The notes beneath the pieces were generated by a model that worked only from the letters and a program-made list of their open reading frames with translations, was not told the DNA's origin and did no database searches. This document shows, piece by piece, positions 20,829 to 49,613 of a stretch of 64,000 nucleotides of DNA (positions are counted from its first letter, which is position 1; each line of letters begins with the position of its first letter). Origin of the DNA: Telmatactis stephensoni (Eukaryota > Cnidaria > Anthozoa > Actiniaria > Isophelliidae); the NCBI GenBank assembly GCA_029948255.1, contig JALIZF010001348.1, forward strand, positions 1 to 64,000, given 5' to 3'. The position numbers and the translations under genes are program-made.

Positions 20829-23800
20829 ATGAACATTGACTGGACAGAGTACAAGATCAAATCAGGTCAAGTTCTGTTTCTCTACAACAAGACAACTGGA
20901 GAACACAAATGGCCTGACCAATTTGCTGATGTAAGTTTTTTTTCACAGTATATCCGATCCCATGAAATATTTGTATTAAGGTAATTCCGTAGAAATAAAA
21001 CTAGAAATGGAATTCTCATAAAACTTCACACAGTGATAATTTTTGAGTTGCTTATCCCAAAAATGAAATAAAAAATGGGGGTCACCGTAGCCGTTTTTGC
21101 GCTAGATTGCTTTAAAGTACACCATCTTCTGTGTCTTGAGGGCTCAAGATTCGAAGATCAAAATCGTGTCAAAAATAATTAATTTCTTAAATCTGAGCAG
21201 TGCTAGCTGACTAATATGAGCTCATTTTCTCTCTTTGGGCAATAGCCTAGTATTATGATGCAATAAATTGTTGTAAAAATGCGTTTGCTACATGAAAGAA
21301 GGTAAAAATTGGTTGATAGTACGTGCACTTGAAGCAGCGTGAAAGCACCTTCCGACCGCACGTTTTACAAAATATCTAAAAAACTGGAAATGGAATCTTG
21401 ACTATAATTATATATATGATAGAGAACCTTATTACCGTTGATTTGCAAAAATAAAAAGAATAGGTGCCCGTGCTCGTTTCCGCGCTACGACGCGGTAAAG
21501 TGTGAAACAAGACGTCGTAAACAGCCTGTGACCAAAGAGGACTGAGGCGAGTAACCACTAAAGCGCCTCTTAGAGCGTGTCTACTGTTCAAAACTTCATA
21601 ACACTAAAGCTTGCATCATTTTAAGTCAAATATATATCTTTTCAATCAAACAAATCAAAATAGGCTGAACTATGCTATGCGCAGTAGAGGTGCGCACTGC
21701 AAAACTACGGAATTACCTTAAGTTATAATACTAAATTGTGCAAATTCCATTGTTTATATATAAACACTATTTTGTACTATTTAGTAACTTGTATTTCACG
21801 AATATATTGTTTGCATATTGTTTCATTAACCCATGAAACAAAGTGTATTAGTTAAAGTTTTATAGTCAAATAACAACAAAAGAATACAATGGGATTAGTG
21901 TGTATTTTTACTCTTAAAAGAGCGACACACTAAAGTGTGTTTCATGGGTTGATAAGAACCACTCTAAAAACACTGAATAGTTTAGAAATATTTGATACTC
22001 AATAGCACTATTTATACAATAGAAAACAATAGAATTAGCATCATGTAGTACTATTTTTTTCTAAGTGGTGCTAAATAGAAATAATATTAGATAAATGTGG
22101 TTTATCGTTGCATCATACTTACTGTGCAATGCACTCTTCCATGGCCACCCAACATAACTTATTTACTTGTTTGCCAGTCACAGATGCAGTATTTCATTTT
22201 GATTCACATTCTCACGTGAGAAGTAGTATTGCAACCTTTCTTTAATTTAGTTCTCCTTTCTCAACTTGTTCTTGTTATAACCATAAGTAAATATTGTGAA
22301 CAAAACCTCTCAGGAGAACTAAATATGAAGGCAATAATTTGAACTGCATAACTTGAAATTGGCCTCATCGAATTCCTTAAAAAAGACGTTTGTTATCAGT
22401 CAATATACAGTAAAATGCCGACAAGCATATAGTTGATGTCAAATGCCGTGTCAAGGATTAAGAATGCATTCTATTTGTATTTTTTCATTCAGGAACCACT
22501 TGAGTCAGTAGAGCTGGATAGTGATTGGACAGAATATAAATGCAAATCAGGAGAAACCTTGTTTTTCTATAACAAGTCAACTTATGAACACCAGTGGCCC
22601 GCCTACAACCAAAATGTAAGGCAAATCATTAGTCAATGCAATTTTAAGCTTGTCTGTTGATATTTTTTCTAACATTAATGTGTTTCTCATTAAGAGTTGT
22701 GACGCTGGAGGAATATGTACCAACCATGTTAACAACAATGATGGAAGAAGTGATTCAGTAAACATTCCTGAAGATGATTTTGGTATGGAGACTGAAGACA
22801 CTGAATCAAGTGGTGCCATTTATACTGATATTGAACTACACAAATGTCAACATTGTACCAACCATTCAATGATCTTGAAGCCTGTAAAACACATGAACAA
22901 AGCCACACCAACCAAGTATCTACATCAGCTCTTACGTTGGAAAGTCAGGAGACTGATGAGAGACCATACAAATGTAATTACTGTGAGCTGTCATTTATCA
23001 AATCACGTAATCGTGTTAGACACGAGTATATTGTTCATGGTGTTAAAGTGAAGTCTTACCAATGTAAAAATTGTAAAATAGACTTTTCAACATCGTTGAA
23101 ACTTAAAGAACACAATGGGTTTCACTGTGATGCTAGGAAGTACAAGTGTCAGTATTGTAGCAAGAGGTTTCTTTATACCAGCCACTGTAAAACGCATCAA
23201 CGAACTCATACTAAAGAAAAACCCTACAAATGCTCACATTGCAGCAAAACCTTCTCAGCCCTAAGTACCTGTACAGTACATGAACGAACTCACACGGGTT
23301 TGAAACCTTTCAAGTGTCACTACTGTGAGAAGACATTTTCTGTCAATCAAAGCTGCAAAAACCATGAACGTATTCACACTGGCGAGAAACCCTTTAAGTG
23401 TCAATACTGTGGAAAGACATTTTCACGGAAGAATCACTGCAGAACACATGAACGAATCCATATTAATGAAAGACCATACAAGTGTCGATGCTGCGAAAAG
23501 ACATTTTTTCGCAGTGCGCACCGTAATATTCATGAAAAAATTCACACTGGTGAAAAACCCTTTAAGTGTCGATATTGTGAAAATACATATTCACAGATGG
23601 GAAACTGCAAGATGCATGAACGAATTCATACAGGAGTCAAGCCTTACAAGTGTCGTTACTGTGAAAAGACATTTTCACGGAGTGGATCCTGCAAAATACA
23701 CGAACGAGTTCACACTGGCGAACAACCGTACAAATGTCGTTACTGTGAAAAGACATTTTCACAGAGTGGATACGTGAAAAAACACGAGCGAGTTCACACA

Positions 23801-24484
23801 GATGAAAAACCGTACAAGTGTCTATACTGTGAAAAAGCATATTCCAGCAAAGCTCCATGTCAAACACATGAACGAATTCATACAGGAATCAAACCTTACA
23901 AGTGTCGTTGTTGTGTAAAGACATTTTCGCAGAGTGGAGCCTGCAAAATACACGAGCGAGTTCACACTGGTGAAAAACCATACAAGTGTCGATACTGTGA
24001 AAAGACATTTTCACAGAGTTCAGGATGCAAAAGACACGAACGTGCACACACTGTAAAACCGTACGAATGTAAGTACTGCAACAGCACATTTTCCAGCAAA
24101 GTTCAATGTCAAAGACACGAACGAATTCATACAGGAGTCAAACCTTACAAGTGTCAATACTGTGAGAAGACATTTTTTCAAAGTGCGCACCGTAAAAATC
24201 ATGAAAGAATTCACACCGGTGAGAAACCCTTTAAATGTCAATACTGTGAAAAGACGTTTTCACAGAGGGTACACTGGAAAATACACGAACGAATTCACAC
24301 TGGTGAAAAACCTTACAAGTGTCGATACTGTGAGAAAACATTTCCTGTCAGTCAACGGCGTAAAATTCATGAAAGAATTCACACCGGTCAAAAACCCTTC
24401 AAGTGTCAATACTGTGAAAAGACGTTTTCACAGAGAGGACACTGGAAAATACACGAACGAATTCACACTGGAGTCAAAGCTTAG
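20829..24484 (+). CDS. WW-domain / multi-C2H2 zinc-finger protein, frame broken by one base
   Basis: Three coding exons: 20829-20930, 22493-22615 and 22695-24484, with phase-0 GT-AG junctions. Exon 1 (34 codons) and exon 2 (41 codons) each encode one WW domain: first Trp, 22 residues, then WP, with a central LYN or FYN. WW domains bind proline-rich or phospho-Ser/Thr-Pro ligands. Exon 3 encodes an acidic linker and about 19 C2H2 fingers joined by HTGEKP-type linkers, so a nuclear DNA-binding role is likely. The first finger is split: codons read correctly through TGT-ACC at 22854-22859, then only two bases (22860-22861) precede CCA-TTC, so one base is missing and all later fingers lie in another frame. 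The other 18 fingers are intact to the stop. In most fingers the usual core Leu (F-x5-L-x2-H) is Cys, Arg or Trp. More 5' exons are possible. A living gene with an assembly error is favoured over a pseudogene because 18 fingers stay open. Confidence 0.8.
20980..21717. mobile_element. 738-bp TTAA-flanked element in intron 1 of the WW/zinc-finger gene
   Basis: The inverted ends GGTAATTCCGTAG / CTACGGAATTACC are flanked exactly by TTAA (20976-20979 and 21718-21721). TTAA duplications are used by piggyBac and Kolobok; the GG-starting ends fit Kolobok better. No transposase frame, so it is non-autonomous. Confidence 0.8.
21718..22492. repeat. intronic AT-rich repeats
   Basis: Contains AGTACTATTTAG-type motifs like those in 8774-9059 and a fold-back with GTTTCATGGGTTAA/TTAACCCATGAAAC ends at about 21828-21952. 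Confidence 0.5.
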
Positions 24485-24625
24485 AAAGTGTCGATCTTAC
24501 GGGAAAACATTTGCTGTCTGAATCAAAACTGATAAATACACGAACGAGTCCACACCGTTGAAAAACCATACAAGTGTCATTATTGTTTGTGTCAGAGGAC
24601 ACTGTAAAAACACTAAGGAAATCAT
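24485..24625 (+). pseudogene. decayed zinc fingers beyond the stop codon
   Basis: After the stop, recognisable finger pieces continue in shifting frames: AAGTGTCGATCTTACGGGAA, AAAACATTTGCTGTCTGAA, ATACACGAACGAGTCCACAC, then CCATACAAGTGTCATTATTG. The array was once at least two fingers longer and its end has decayed by stops and indels. Confidence 0.75.
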
Positions 24626-26985
24626 CAGACATCAGTTATGTAACAATAGAGCGAAATTTTGGGCAACAGAAGCAAATTCAGCATGTCCATATACATGAGT
24701 TCGGCTCACTTTTCTCGATATCAATTAATGTGATTTCTCTCGTCTCTTTCAGTAGCCAAATTTGATATCTTTACAACAATTTGAGATGAAAAATTAACTT
24801 CGATGTGCTACTTTCTTTTTAATTGTAGGAGATTTAAAAAGTTGTTTTGTTTACGCTCGATTTTTTGCAGTTAAAATCTCTCACCGATGATATTCGAAAA
24901 CGCTCTCTCAGAATTTGATTTAATTCGCTAGAGCTAAAGGCAATGATGTTAACTACAAGATCACAAGAGCATTTTTCAAGAATAAGCCTAGAACTCATTA
25001 AACTCGAGAATGTGTAAAAAGGGGAATCTTTTAAGGCGTCGCCATAATAGCGCCGATCTCCATATAACATACGTCATCATAAACTTTGATCTTTGTCTGG
25101 TAAGGGTGCAATACTTAATTTACTATCAGACTGCTCATGAACAAATAGTTTTCACTCAAAGACAACTGGTAGCTCTACTTGAAAATTGGGTCGAGCCACC
25201 TTAACTTACTTTCCTATTGTCTATTCATGTTATTCATATTATCTTTAAATATATTATTAACCTTATCATTTTTCATTTACTTATATTATTGTTATGTATT
25301 TCCTTTTTTACAAATGTTAATGTATATATAGTTTTACTACTGGCCTGCCTCGATTAGTTTCCTTTACTATTTGCAGGCCAGTGGAGTAATGTAAATCTGT
25401 ATTGTGTATTCTGTAAATAAAATTTGACCTTGACCTATAGCTTTGTAAGTTCTTCTGAACTCTGTTTTACCGAAGCGGAGCAGGGTAAAAAGAGGCCTGG
25501 AGCCCGTTTCTCAAAAGACCCGATAACTTTACGGAACCGTTAACCTAAATAAATTGAATAGGTTAACGGTTCCGTACAGTTATCGTGTCTTTTGAGAAAG
25601 GGGCCCCTGGGTCTGGACTAGGCAACAGAACGAGCGCGCGCGCCGAAACCCGTCAGCAGTCTTTCCTCTCATTGACACACTCTAATCATACAACCAGATT
25701 GCGAGATTAGTATCAAATGAAAAATCCAATCTCTGTTAAGTCTGCGTATGTTGCTTGTGCTTACGCTCGCAGTGAACCAAGGCTTGGTATTATGCGGTCT
25801 CGATCGCGGTTTATTTTCAATGAAGTACCTTATTGACCGCAGGGTGTTTTCTATCTCGTCGTCCTTTTTGACTCTGACAACCCCTAGGGTATCTTAGTCT
25901 ACAAGGAATGGGATTGAAATGATAAGCCTGTTACAGTGAAACCTAAGGTATTTAGTTAGTTTGATAGTTAGTGACGTCACAATCGATAATTGCCATTTAC
26001 ACACGTTTCCCTCGCCGAAAAAACATCTCACAAGAGCCATCGGGTAAATATCGATATTATACACTTTGCGGCAATATTGGACCCCTCCCCCCTCCCCAGG
26101 GTAGCTAGGAGGTCTGTCGGATTGATTGTCGGATAGTTGTTGGGTTTTCACAGCATCAGGGGGGGGGAGCCAATCTCATTACCATCCACTACGCGCGCGC
26201 ATCCCGACAAAATCGTGCCAATATGATTGTAACCACAAGTCGAAAATTTTGAAAATATCTTAATTTGTATGAGATATAACTCAGTCAACTACTTAAAATA
26301 AATTTAATACAAATAACATCACTTTTTACATGGGAGAAAAGAAGCTAAACAATACAGAGGTAGACTTCTAAGTTTTGCTCAGTCAAGAACCACTGTGCTT
26401 GTTTAAGGTTTTGATCGATGCAAATGCCGGCTATTCTTATTCTCTAACAGGGAAAAATGCCTCATGCTTACGACGAAATGTTAAACGAGGCATTTTTGCC
26501 TGTTACAGAATCAGAATCGCCATTACATCGGTTGAGTAATTTGATTAACGTCCGTCTATGCTAGTTTCGAAACGAGACCTCTAGTTTCGCACTGCAACGA
26601 TAACAGTTATGTATAGTGTACAATAGAACTTTCTTTCCTTGAAAGAAAATAACGTGTTATTAGTCAGAACGAATAATCATCCGTGATGATGGACTCATGC
26701 AGTCTAACGCAGGTGATTCGTTTGTTTCTCTTCTCTTGGGCCTCTTGTCCCTATTTTTTTCTTCTTCTCGGTTTTTTTCTTTTTCTGTTGGGAACTAGTC
26801 CTCTTCCGACGGGTGGCAAAGGAATCCCAATAGATGGAAAAAAGCCACAAGGAGTCTATAACTTCACTGTATTTGCTTGTAAGTTGTACACAATATAACT
26901 GTGCGTCACTACTGTATATGGCAACATGATAGGATAGAGATACTATGACAACGACGCGCTGAATGTGATTCTAGACAACATCAGT
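24626..26985. other. intergenic; possible LINE 3' end and a palindromic MITE
   Basis: At about 25340-25440 a CTGGCCTGC hairpin and GTAAATAAAATTTGACCTTG resemble a retroelement 3' terminus, with a short open frame ending near 25203. 25500-25607 is a palindrome with GCCCGTTTCTCAAAAG ends. 25740-25790 is a half copy of the CACTAGTGACATAAGC MITE family. No gene is supported; 26683-26898 is an open frame without recognisable features. Confidence 0.35.
25500..25607. mobile_element. ~108-bp palindromic MITE
   Basis: AGCCCGTTTCTCAAAAGACC at the left faces GTCTTTTGAGAAAGGGGC at the right; the inner arms contain GGTTAACGGTTCCGTA and its complement. CCTGG occurs on both sides and may be the target-site duplication. 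Confidence 0.7.
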
Positions 26986-44147
<17,162 letters not shown>

Positions 44148-44504
44148 TACGGCAAAGGGAAGATATGTAATTTAGTTATCTGGAGGAGTCAGTAAAAGCT
44201 GTACGATTGCAACGAAAACACCGATGCAAACGGATTTACTTTGTACACTCTCTCCTTTTGATGCTATCGTTCAGCCATTTCTGCTGAACTAAGAATACCA
44301 GTCCCCTCGCGGATGAAGAGCGCGATCGACACAGGAAACCCGAGCTATAAAGTTAAGGACTTTTTATTCTTTTTCATTTCCTTTTACAGAAAAATTGTAT
44401 AACATTACAATTTTCAGATTAGGGAGAATTGTATGAATAAACGACGTACTTTGGCAACAGAGGTGAGATCATATTTGATTATACGTTTGCCCGACTTACA
44501 GTGT

Positions 44505-44574
44505 AGATTTTTTTAAGTTGATCCAAATTAAAGCAACCAAAGTTTGGTTGCTTTGGATCAACTTTAAAAAATCT
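44505..44574. repeat. short palindrome
   Basis: AGATTTTTTTAAGTTGATCC faces GGATCAACTTTAAAAAATCT around AAAGCAACCAAAGTTTGGTT. Confidence 0.75.
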
Positions 44575-44659
44575 TTTTAAATAAACAAATGAACAAAATA
44601 TATTTGAAATAATAAACTATTAAATAGCTAATCCAAATATATTTCAAAGAATATTTTAT

Positions 44660-44758
44660 ACACTTGTAATTTTATTTAATCTTGTTTATTTTAGTTGTTA
44701 TTGTTTAATTTAGGTCCCCACTGAAAATCACGTTTGTGAGTGGGCTACCTCATTAAAG

Positions 44759-44790
<32 letters not shown>
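44660..44790 (+). mobile_element. LINE-type 3' end with (ATT)n tail
   Basis: GTCCCCACTGAAAATCACG and GTGAGTGGGCTACC form a stem, then CATTAAAG leads into at least nine ATT units. The hairpin plus microsatellite tail is typical of 3' ends of non-LTR elements. Confidence 0.45.
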
Positions 44791-44791
<1 letters not shown>

Positions 44792-45121
44792 CACCCAAAA
44801 GCACTGGAATGAAATGTGTGAGAAATTAATGTGAAAATTATATATGTGAGAATTTTCTAACAAAAGTTTCTTGGATTGTTGCTAAAAGATGTCTCCTCTA
44901 GTAGATCTGAATCAGATCTGATCTGGAAAGGGACAGACAGACAGACAGACCCTTTTTAAGGACACATGAAATCCGATCAAGACTATTGCATTATGGGTAA
45001 TAATTTGCATGCCGTTTCCAGTTCGAGAAGACGCCAAGAATCAAATCCAAACAAAGAGTCATGATCAGGAAGCAAAAGTCGATCTGTAAAGTGATCAATG
45101 CTTCAGGAACGCGATATTAAG

Positions 45122-47216
45122 GTAAAGTACTGTATCTTTATTTTTACGAAAGACAAAATTGTGCTCTTTTGTGACTACGTACCTCAAGTTATTCAGTTTA
45201 TACGGTGCACCGAAGATTCTGTTTCGATGGTAACGCGATGGTGCATAATGATTTTGTCAAGGAATGTATACTAAAGGCTCTTGATTATCGCTGATATAAT
45301 GTGTTAATGTGAAAGTAAATCGCCTACTTATGTTCTGTATTTGAAACCTCATGTAGTTATTTGAAATTTTGCTTATCAGAATGCATGAGTATTCTATATT
45401 TACCTTAAGTTTATGCCGCAGGAGTTCGCGCGAAGTGACGATTCGCTTCGGAGAGTTTTCTGAAAACTAGACTCTTTGAGACTTCTTTAACATTTTTTAT
45501 TTAAGGTGGATTGTTGTGATCTTCTGTTTTATGCCTTAACTTTTGTAGAAAGCCTTCAGAAATTTACGTTTTGGGTTCAATCACACAGTTATAGAATGTA
45601 AGCTTATACTGTTGCAGCCTTACTCACATAAGAAATAAGAACGATCGATAATTAACTACTTAATGACTTAACTTTTATAGTTTAACGTTTTATGCAACAC
45701 GTCAAAATTAAAAGGTGCTCTCCCTTCTTAAGCAAAGTCACGGAAAACGGTCACAATAACTCAAAACTCAATCACCTAACAAGATGATTTGTTGTATTCA
45801 AAGAGCAGAAATGACCGCATGTTGAGAAAGATGGCATTAACAAAAGATTGTTTTATTGTGTTTAACAATTACATTGTGGTCAACTCGAGCACAAGTAGTT
45901 ATATGACGTCAGAAAGGTCTTTGAAGAATTCAAGTATTTTCCTTTCAGTAAACCTTAGTTAAAGAAAATTTAACTTAGTCAACAATTATAAAGTACTGTA
46001 ATAGCAGTTTTGTTTACCTCGCAACAAAGCTCCAATCGTAGTAACACAGGAATGTTTTATGTCGTGATTGTGACCAATGGAGGTCCATAAATTCGGATAT
46101 AAATTCTATTTTTTTGAGTTTTTGGTATTTTCAGGAGCCCTGACCTGTATTTTTTAATTCACAAATGTCTACTTCTACTATCAGTAATTTGACAACCAAA
46201 ATTTGTAAAAAAGCAAGGAATAATGTGACAGGAAGTCTAGATCTAGCTAGTACCATTATTTATTCCCCAAAAGTATTTAATCATTTTTGGAAAGAAATAA
46301 AGATATTGATTGAATAAAACAAATAAGAGGGACTCTACCATCATTGTCACTGGAAAGGAATAGTCCTAACTACTTATTGCTTTATTAAAGATTATCATCC
46401 AGTTTCTTTTCTGTTGCGTTGTTGTTGTTGTAGGGGAGGAGGGGTGGGAAACGGCTGTACACAGGCTAGTTTGCAGTATGATCCATCATAAATGGCTTTA
46501 TAAACAAAAGTTACAACTCAAACTGAGGTCAATAAGAGCTTACCTGTGATTGGTTCACATCTGCTAAGGCATACAAAATACTTCATTTGAATTGTGTGTC
46601 TCCATATTTTTAGAGGCAGATAAAAATCTTATATGTGTCTAAATATAGAATTGATAAAGATCAAGCAGTACAGTAGTAGACAGTACTTAGTATAGGTCTG
46701 ATAAATTGATCAACGACACTGAAATGCACACATTCACACTATTTTTGACACCAGAAGCAAATGTTGTGCTTTGTTCTTTGTTTACATTATTGTAAGTACT
46801 TGATTTTATAACTGAATAAAGGACTTAGTCATCAAAACTGATGTAATTGAAACCAATGAGTCACTTTGCTGACATACAGGAGTTAATATATTAGGATACT
46901 TGCACGCACCACAAATATGTGACAATGTGTCTTCGTTTTCTCATGGATCACTTATCTGACCTGATGTCACTATTTTCAGTAATTTGTACTCTTAATGAAA
47001 ACATGTGTCAATGCTTTTGCAAGAATCCTGCTTGCTTCTCAGTCACCATGAATTTGACATAAGTTTGGAGATTAATGCTTGCATTGGAATTTTGCAAATA
47101 AAAATTAACAGTGAGAGAATGTGTGTTGCTGATCATAATATGCATGTTTACATTTCACTTGCAGCAATAGCACCTCATCCGAGTTGACAACCAATGCTGT
47201 TTTTGTTTTCTTTTAG
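45122..47216 (+). other. probable 5' UTR intron of the unknown gene
   Basis: A possible donor (AAG then GTAAAG) at 45121/45122 and a good acceptor (TTTTCTTTTAG at 47206-47216) bracket AT-rich sequence without a gene. The acceptor lies 29 bases upstream of the start codon at 47246. The donor choice is a guess. Confidence 0.3.
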
Positions 47217-47245
47217 ATAATGGACTAGACTGAATTAACAAGACA

Positions 47246-48445
47246 ATGGGTCATTCTGCCAGTATAGCCAAGAAGTATAGTCCACGATATAGTGGTAACC
47301 ATGGAGAAAATGATGAAAATCGAGATGATTGTGACTCACTGGCAACAGTTTCAAGCTATAGACCAACTTCACCACTAGCTCATTTGGATGCGCAGCAGTT
47401 CAGTTTTGAAGGCACTCCAACACCTCGTGGCCACAGGCCTACTAGTCGTAATGGTCTTCAATCAAAAGGGACAGTTCCTAATGGTTCATTAAGTTATCGT
47501 CGTAATCCTACAGTATCATCAAGTACATTGGGTACCCAGCCTTTGAGATCTATGAGGGATGTCAATCATTTCCTTGTGAAAAATCCTGAACTTTTATCAA
47601 GGAAACATGCCAAGAGTATGAGCAGGAAAAGTGAATTTGATGACATTGAAGCTGCTCATAAACAAATAAAAACTAAGCAGAACCTGTACTTGGGGTTCTT
47701 TGATCCACCAACAATCTACGGCAAAGGTGTAGACCCTGAAAAGCAGCTTAAAATCAACCAGAGAGTCTACTTACAGTTAATACACCCTACTTATAACCAA
47801 CAGTATTTCAAGCCATACAGACCTCTAGTCCCTAGAGATATGATTGTTGTGAGAAAAGAAGACTACATGAGAAAACTTCCACAAGAAGACTACATGAGAA
47901 AACCTCCACTTGAGAGAACTCGGCCACCACTGAAAGGTATGGAAGTAATCAGAGCAAGTCCTTCATCAATGATGACACCTTATCGACAATCCCCATCTAG
48001 CCAGCACCTCCCACCTGAAGCACTTTCTTCTAGAAAGCTACCACATAGGGAGGTACAGAGCAACCGTCATATTTTGCCTTCCAGTACACCAGTCCCAAAG
48101 TCCCCAGCGAGAAAAAGTAATGATTATGTAGATGTTCCAAACTTCAAGATGAAGCAGCCAAGGGGACTTTCAAAACTCAGTCCTGATTTAATGGAGGTGG
48201 AAAGAAGATTTGATACTCCAACTAACAGTATTGCAAGGTCTGCAATTCTTCCACCTAAAGATGAAGACATTGTATTTGATTACAGTGTCGAAGAACTAGG
48301 GCTTAAGAAAAAAAGCAAGGCTCCACAACAAGCACATCTCTTAAAGGATACCAAAGGGGATGTTGAACCTTTATATTTTAGAAAATCTCTTGCTTACAAC
48401 CCAAAGTATACCAGCAGAGGAAATGTTCTTTCAGATCCTCTGTGA
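47246..48445 (+). CDS. predicted N-myristoylated protein of unknown function
   Basis: 399 residues in one exon; I do not recognise the family. The N terminus MGHSASIAKK fits the N-myristoylation consensus (Gly2, Ser6, basic residues after), suggesting membrane attachment. Residues ~20-140 and ~225-345 are Ser/Pro/Arg-rich and probably disordered. The centre (about 141-203) looks folded or conserved: QNLYLGFFDPP, IYGKGVDPEKQLKINQRVYL, YFKPYRPLVPRDM. Directly after it an EDYMRK unit is tandemly repeated (205-210 and 214-219). The C terminus has another ordered-looking piece (DIVFDYSVEELGL, then EPLYFRKSLAYNPKY). A splice acceptor just upstream implies a non-coding first exon near 45.1 kb. The gene is divergent from RPB2. 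A possible polyadenylation signal (AATAAA) lies near 49865. Codon use and length argue for a real gene; function is open. Confidence 0.75.
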   Translation: MGHSASIAKKYSPRYSGNHGENDENRDDCDSLATVSSYRPTSPLAHLDAQQFSFEGTPTPRGHRPTSRNGLQSKGTVPNGSLSYRRNPTVSSSTLGTQPLRSMRDVNHFLVKNPELLSRKHAKSMSRKSEFDDIEAAHKQIKTKQNLYLGFFDPPTIYGKGVDPEKQLKINQRVYLQLIHPTYNQQYFKPYRPLVPRDMIVVRKEDYMRKLPQEDYMRKPPLERTRPPLKGMEVIRASPSSMMTPYRQSPSSQHLPPEALSSRKLPHREVQSNRHILPSSTPVPKSPARKSNDYVDVPNFKMKQPRGLSKLSPDLMEVERRFDTPTNSIARSAILPPKDEDIVFDYSVEELGLKKKSKAPQQAHLLKDTKGDVEPLYFRKSLAYNPKYTSRGNVLSDPL

Positions 48446-48777
48446 ATTTCTTTATTTTTACTTAAAGAATATACAAAGCTGCCACACTTCTTTTAGAACA
48501 AACTAATTAGAAATGTGGACAAATACTGTATATTGTAAAAAGGTTTTTGTCCTATGATTTATTTTTGAGATTTTTTGAGATTATGTCATCTTAGGTGATT
48601 CTGATAGGGTACAACCACCTCCACTTTAGCTGATAGCACTTGTTTAATTGTCTAGTAAAATGTGACTTTATTAATCCATCCAATGCAAAGGGCAAACTAC
48701 AATGTCAAAATCTAAGTCTTGGCATTTCATCTGAAGTGGTGGTAATTATATAATACAAAAGAGACAACTTTCCTCAT

Positions 48778-48937
48778 ACACCAAATGCAAATATGGCAGC
48801 AATTTTTAATAACTATTGTTTTATACTGTCTAGCCTCTCATTCATGTGAAAACGCTTTTGTGTTTCCATGTGGACACGAGGCTAGTCAGTCCAGAACAAT
48901 AGTTATTCAAATTTGCCGCCATATTTTCATTCGGTGT
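48778..48937. mobile_element. MITE family E, copy 1
   Basis: Arms contain AAATATGGCAGC / GCCGCCATATTTTCATTC and AATAACTATTGTT / AACAATAGTTATT, with an inner CTAGCCTC/GAGGCTAG pair. Copy 2 is at 62515-62677. Confidence 0.75.
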
Positions 48938-49474
48938 GTGAAAGCAACAAAAGCAAATTACTTTAGAATTATATGACAGTGAAAGCATTTCCTCTATGTA
49001 TAATAATAGATATTTTCATTATCCAAGCTTTCGGGCTACTTAGCTCATCATCAGGGATTGATACCTGCACATGACGTACCTAATCTATTTTAGAGTTGTA
49101 TGTAATAATTGCTGTGCATTTTAACATTTTTAAATCATTATTTTAGTTTCCAAAAACTAAACTATACTTTGTAGGTACATTACCATATTACCTAACAAGT
49201 TTCTGTTTGTTGATATAATGTGGATATATACATATTAGTCATTATTAGAGAAATCTCTAGATTAGTCAGTTATTATTGTGTCATATATAACATCAGTGGA
49301 GGCAGCTGATTGCTCAGAAGCATTATTGCAGGGCTCTTATACAAGCGATTGAAACAGTTCATGTACTGTATAATTGCTAGTTTTGTCAATTCATTACATT
49401 CATGTAGCTAGAGGCTACAAAAGTTGATATTGGATATCAATCAAATCTAATTGTAATGAAAAACAGTGTAAACT

Positions 49475-49613
49475 AGAGCAGTTTTCATATGACTGGGAAA
49501 CTATGGTCACGGTACGGTTATGGCAGAATTTTTGAATATTTTTATAGAAATTACGGTACTTGCACGGCCACGGTACGGACCGTACTGTCTCCCACTCATA
49601 TGAAAACCGCTCT
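49475..49613. mobile_element. MITE family B, copy 4
   Basis: AGAGCAGTTTTCATATGACT at the left and CATATGAAAACCGCTCT at the right; GC-rich interior with GGTCACGGTACGG. Confidence 0.75.

Larger units (their letters stand above)
44148..45121. promoter_or_regulatory. intergenic region between divergent RPB2 and unknown gene
   Basis: The RPB2 start codon (44147, minus) and the likely 5' UTR exon of the plus-strand gene (ending near 45121 at AAG before GTAAAG) lie about 1 kb apart head to head. No TATA box stands out. The interval also holds a hairpin (44505-44574) and a LINE tail, so if a shared promoter exists it is not compact. Inference from layout. Confidence 0.35.

Noticed and set aside
26683..26898. 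Hydrophobic 71-codon plus-strand frame next to the RPB2 3' end
   Set aside because: Composition follows T-rich DNA; no splice context or recognisable domain.
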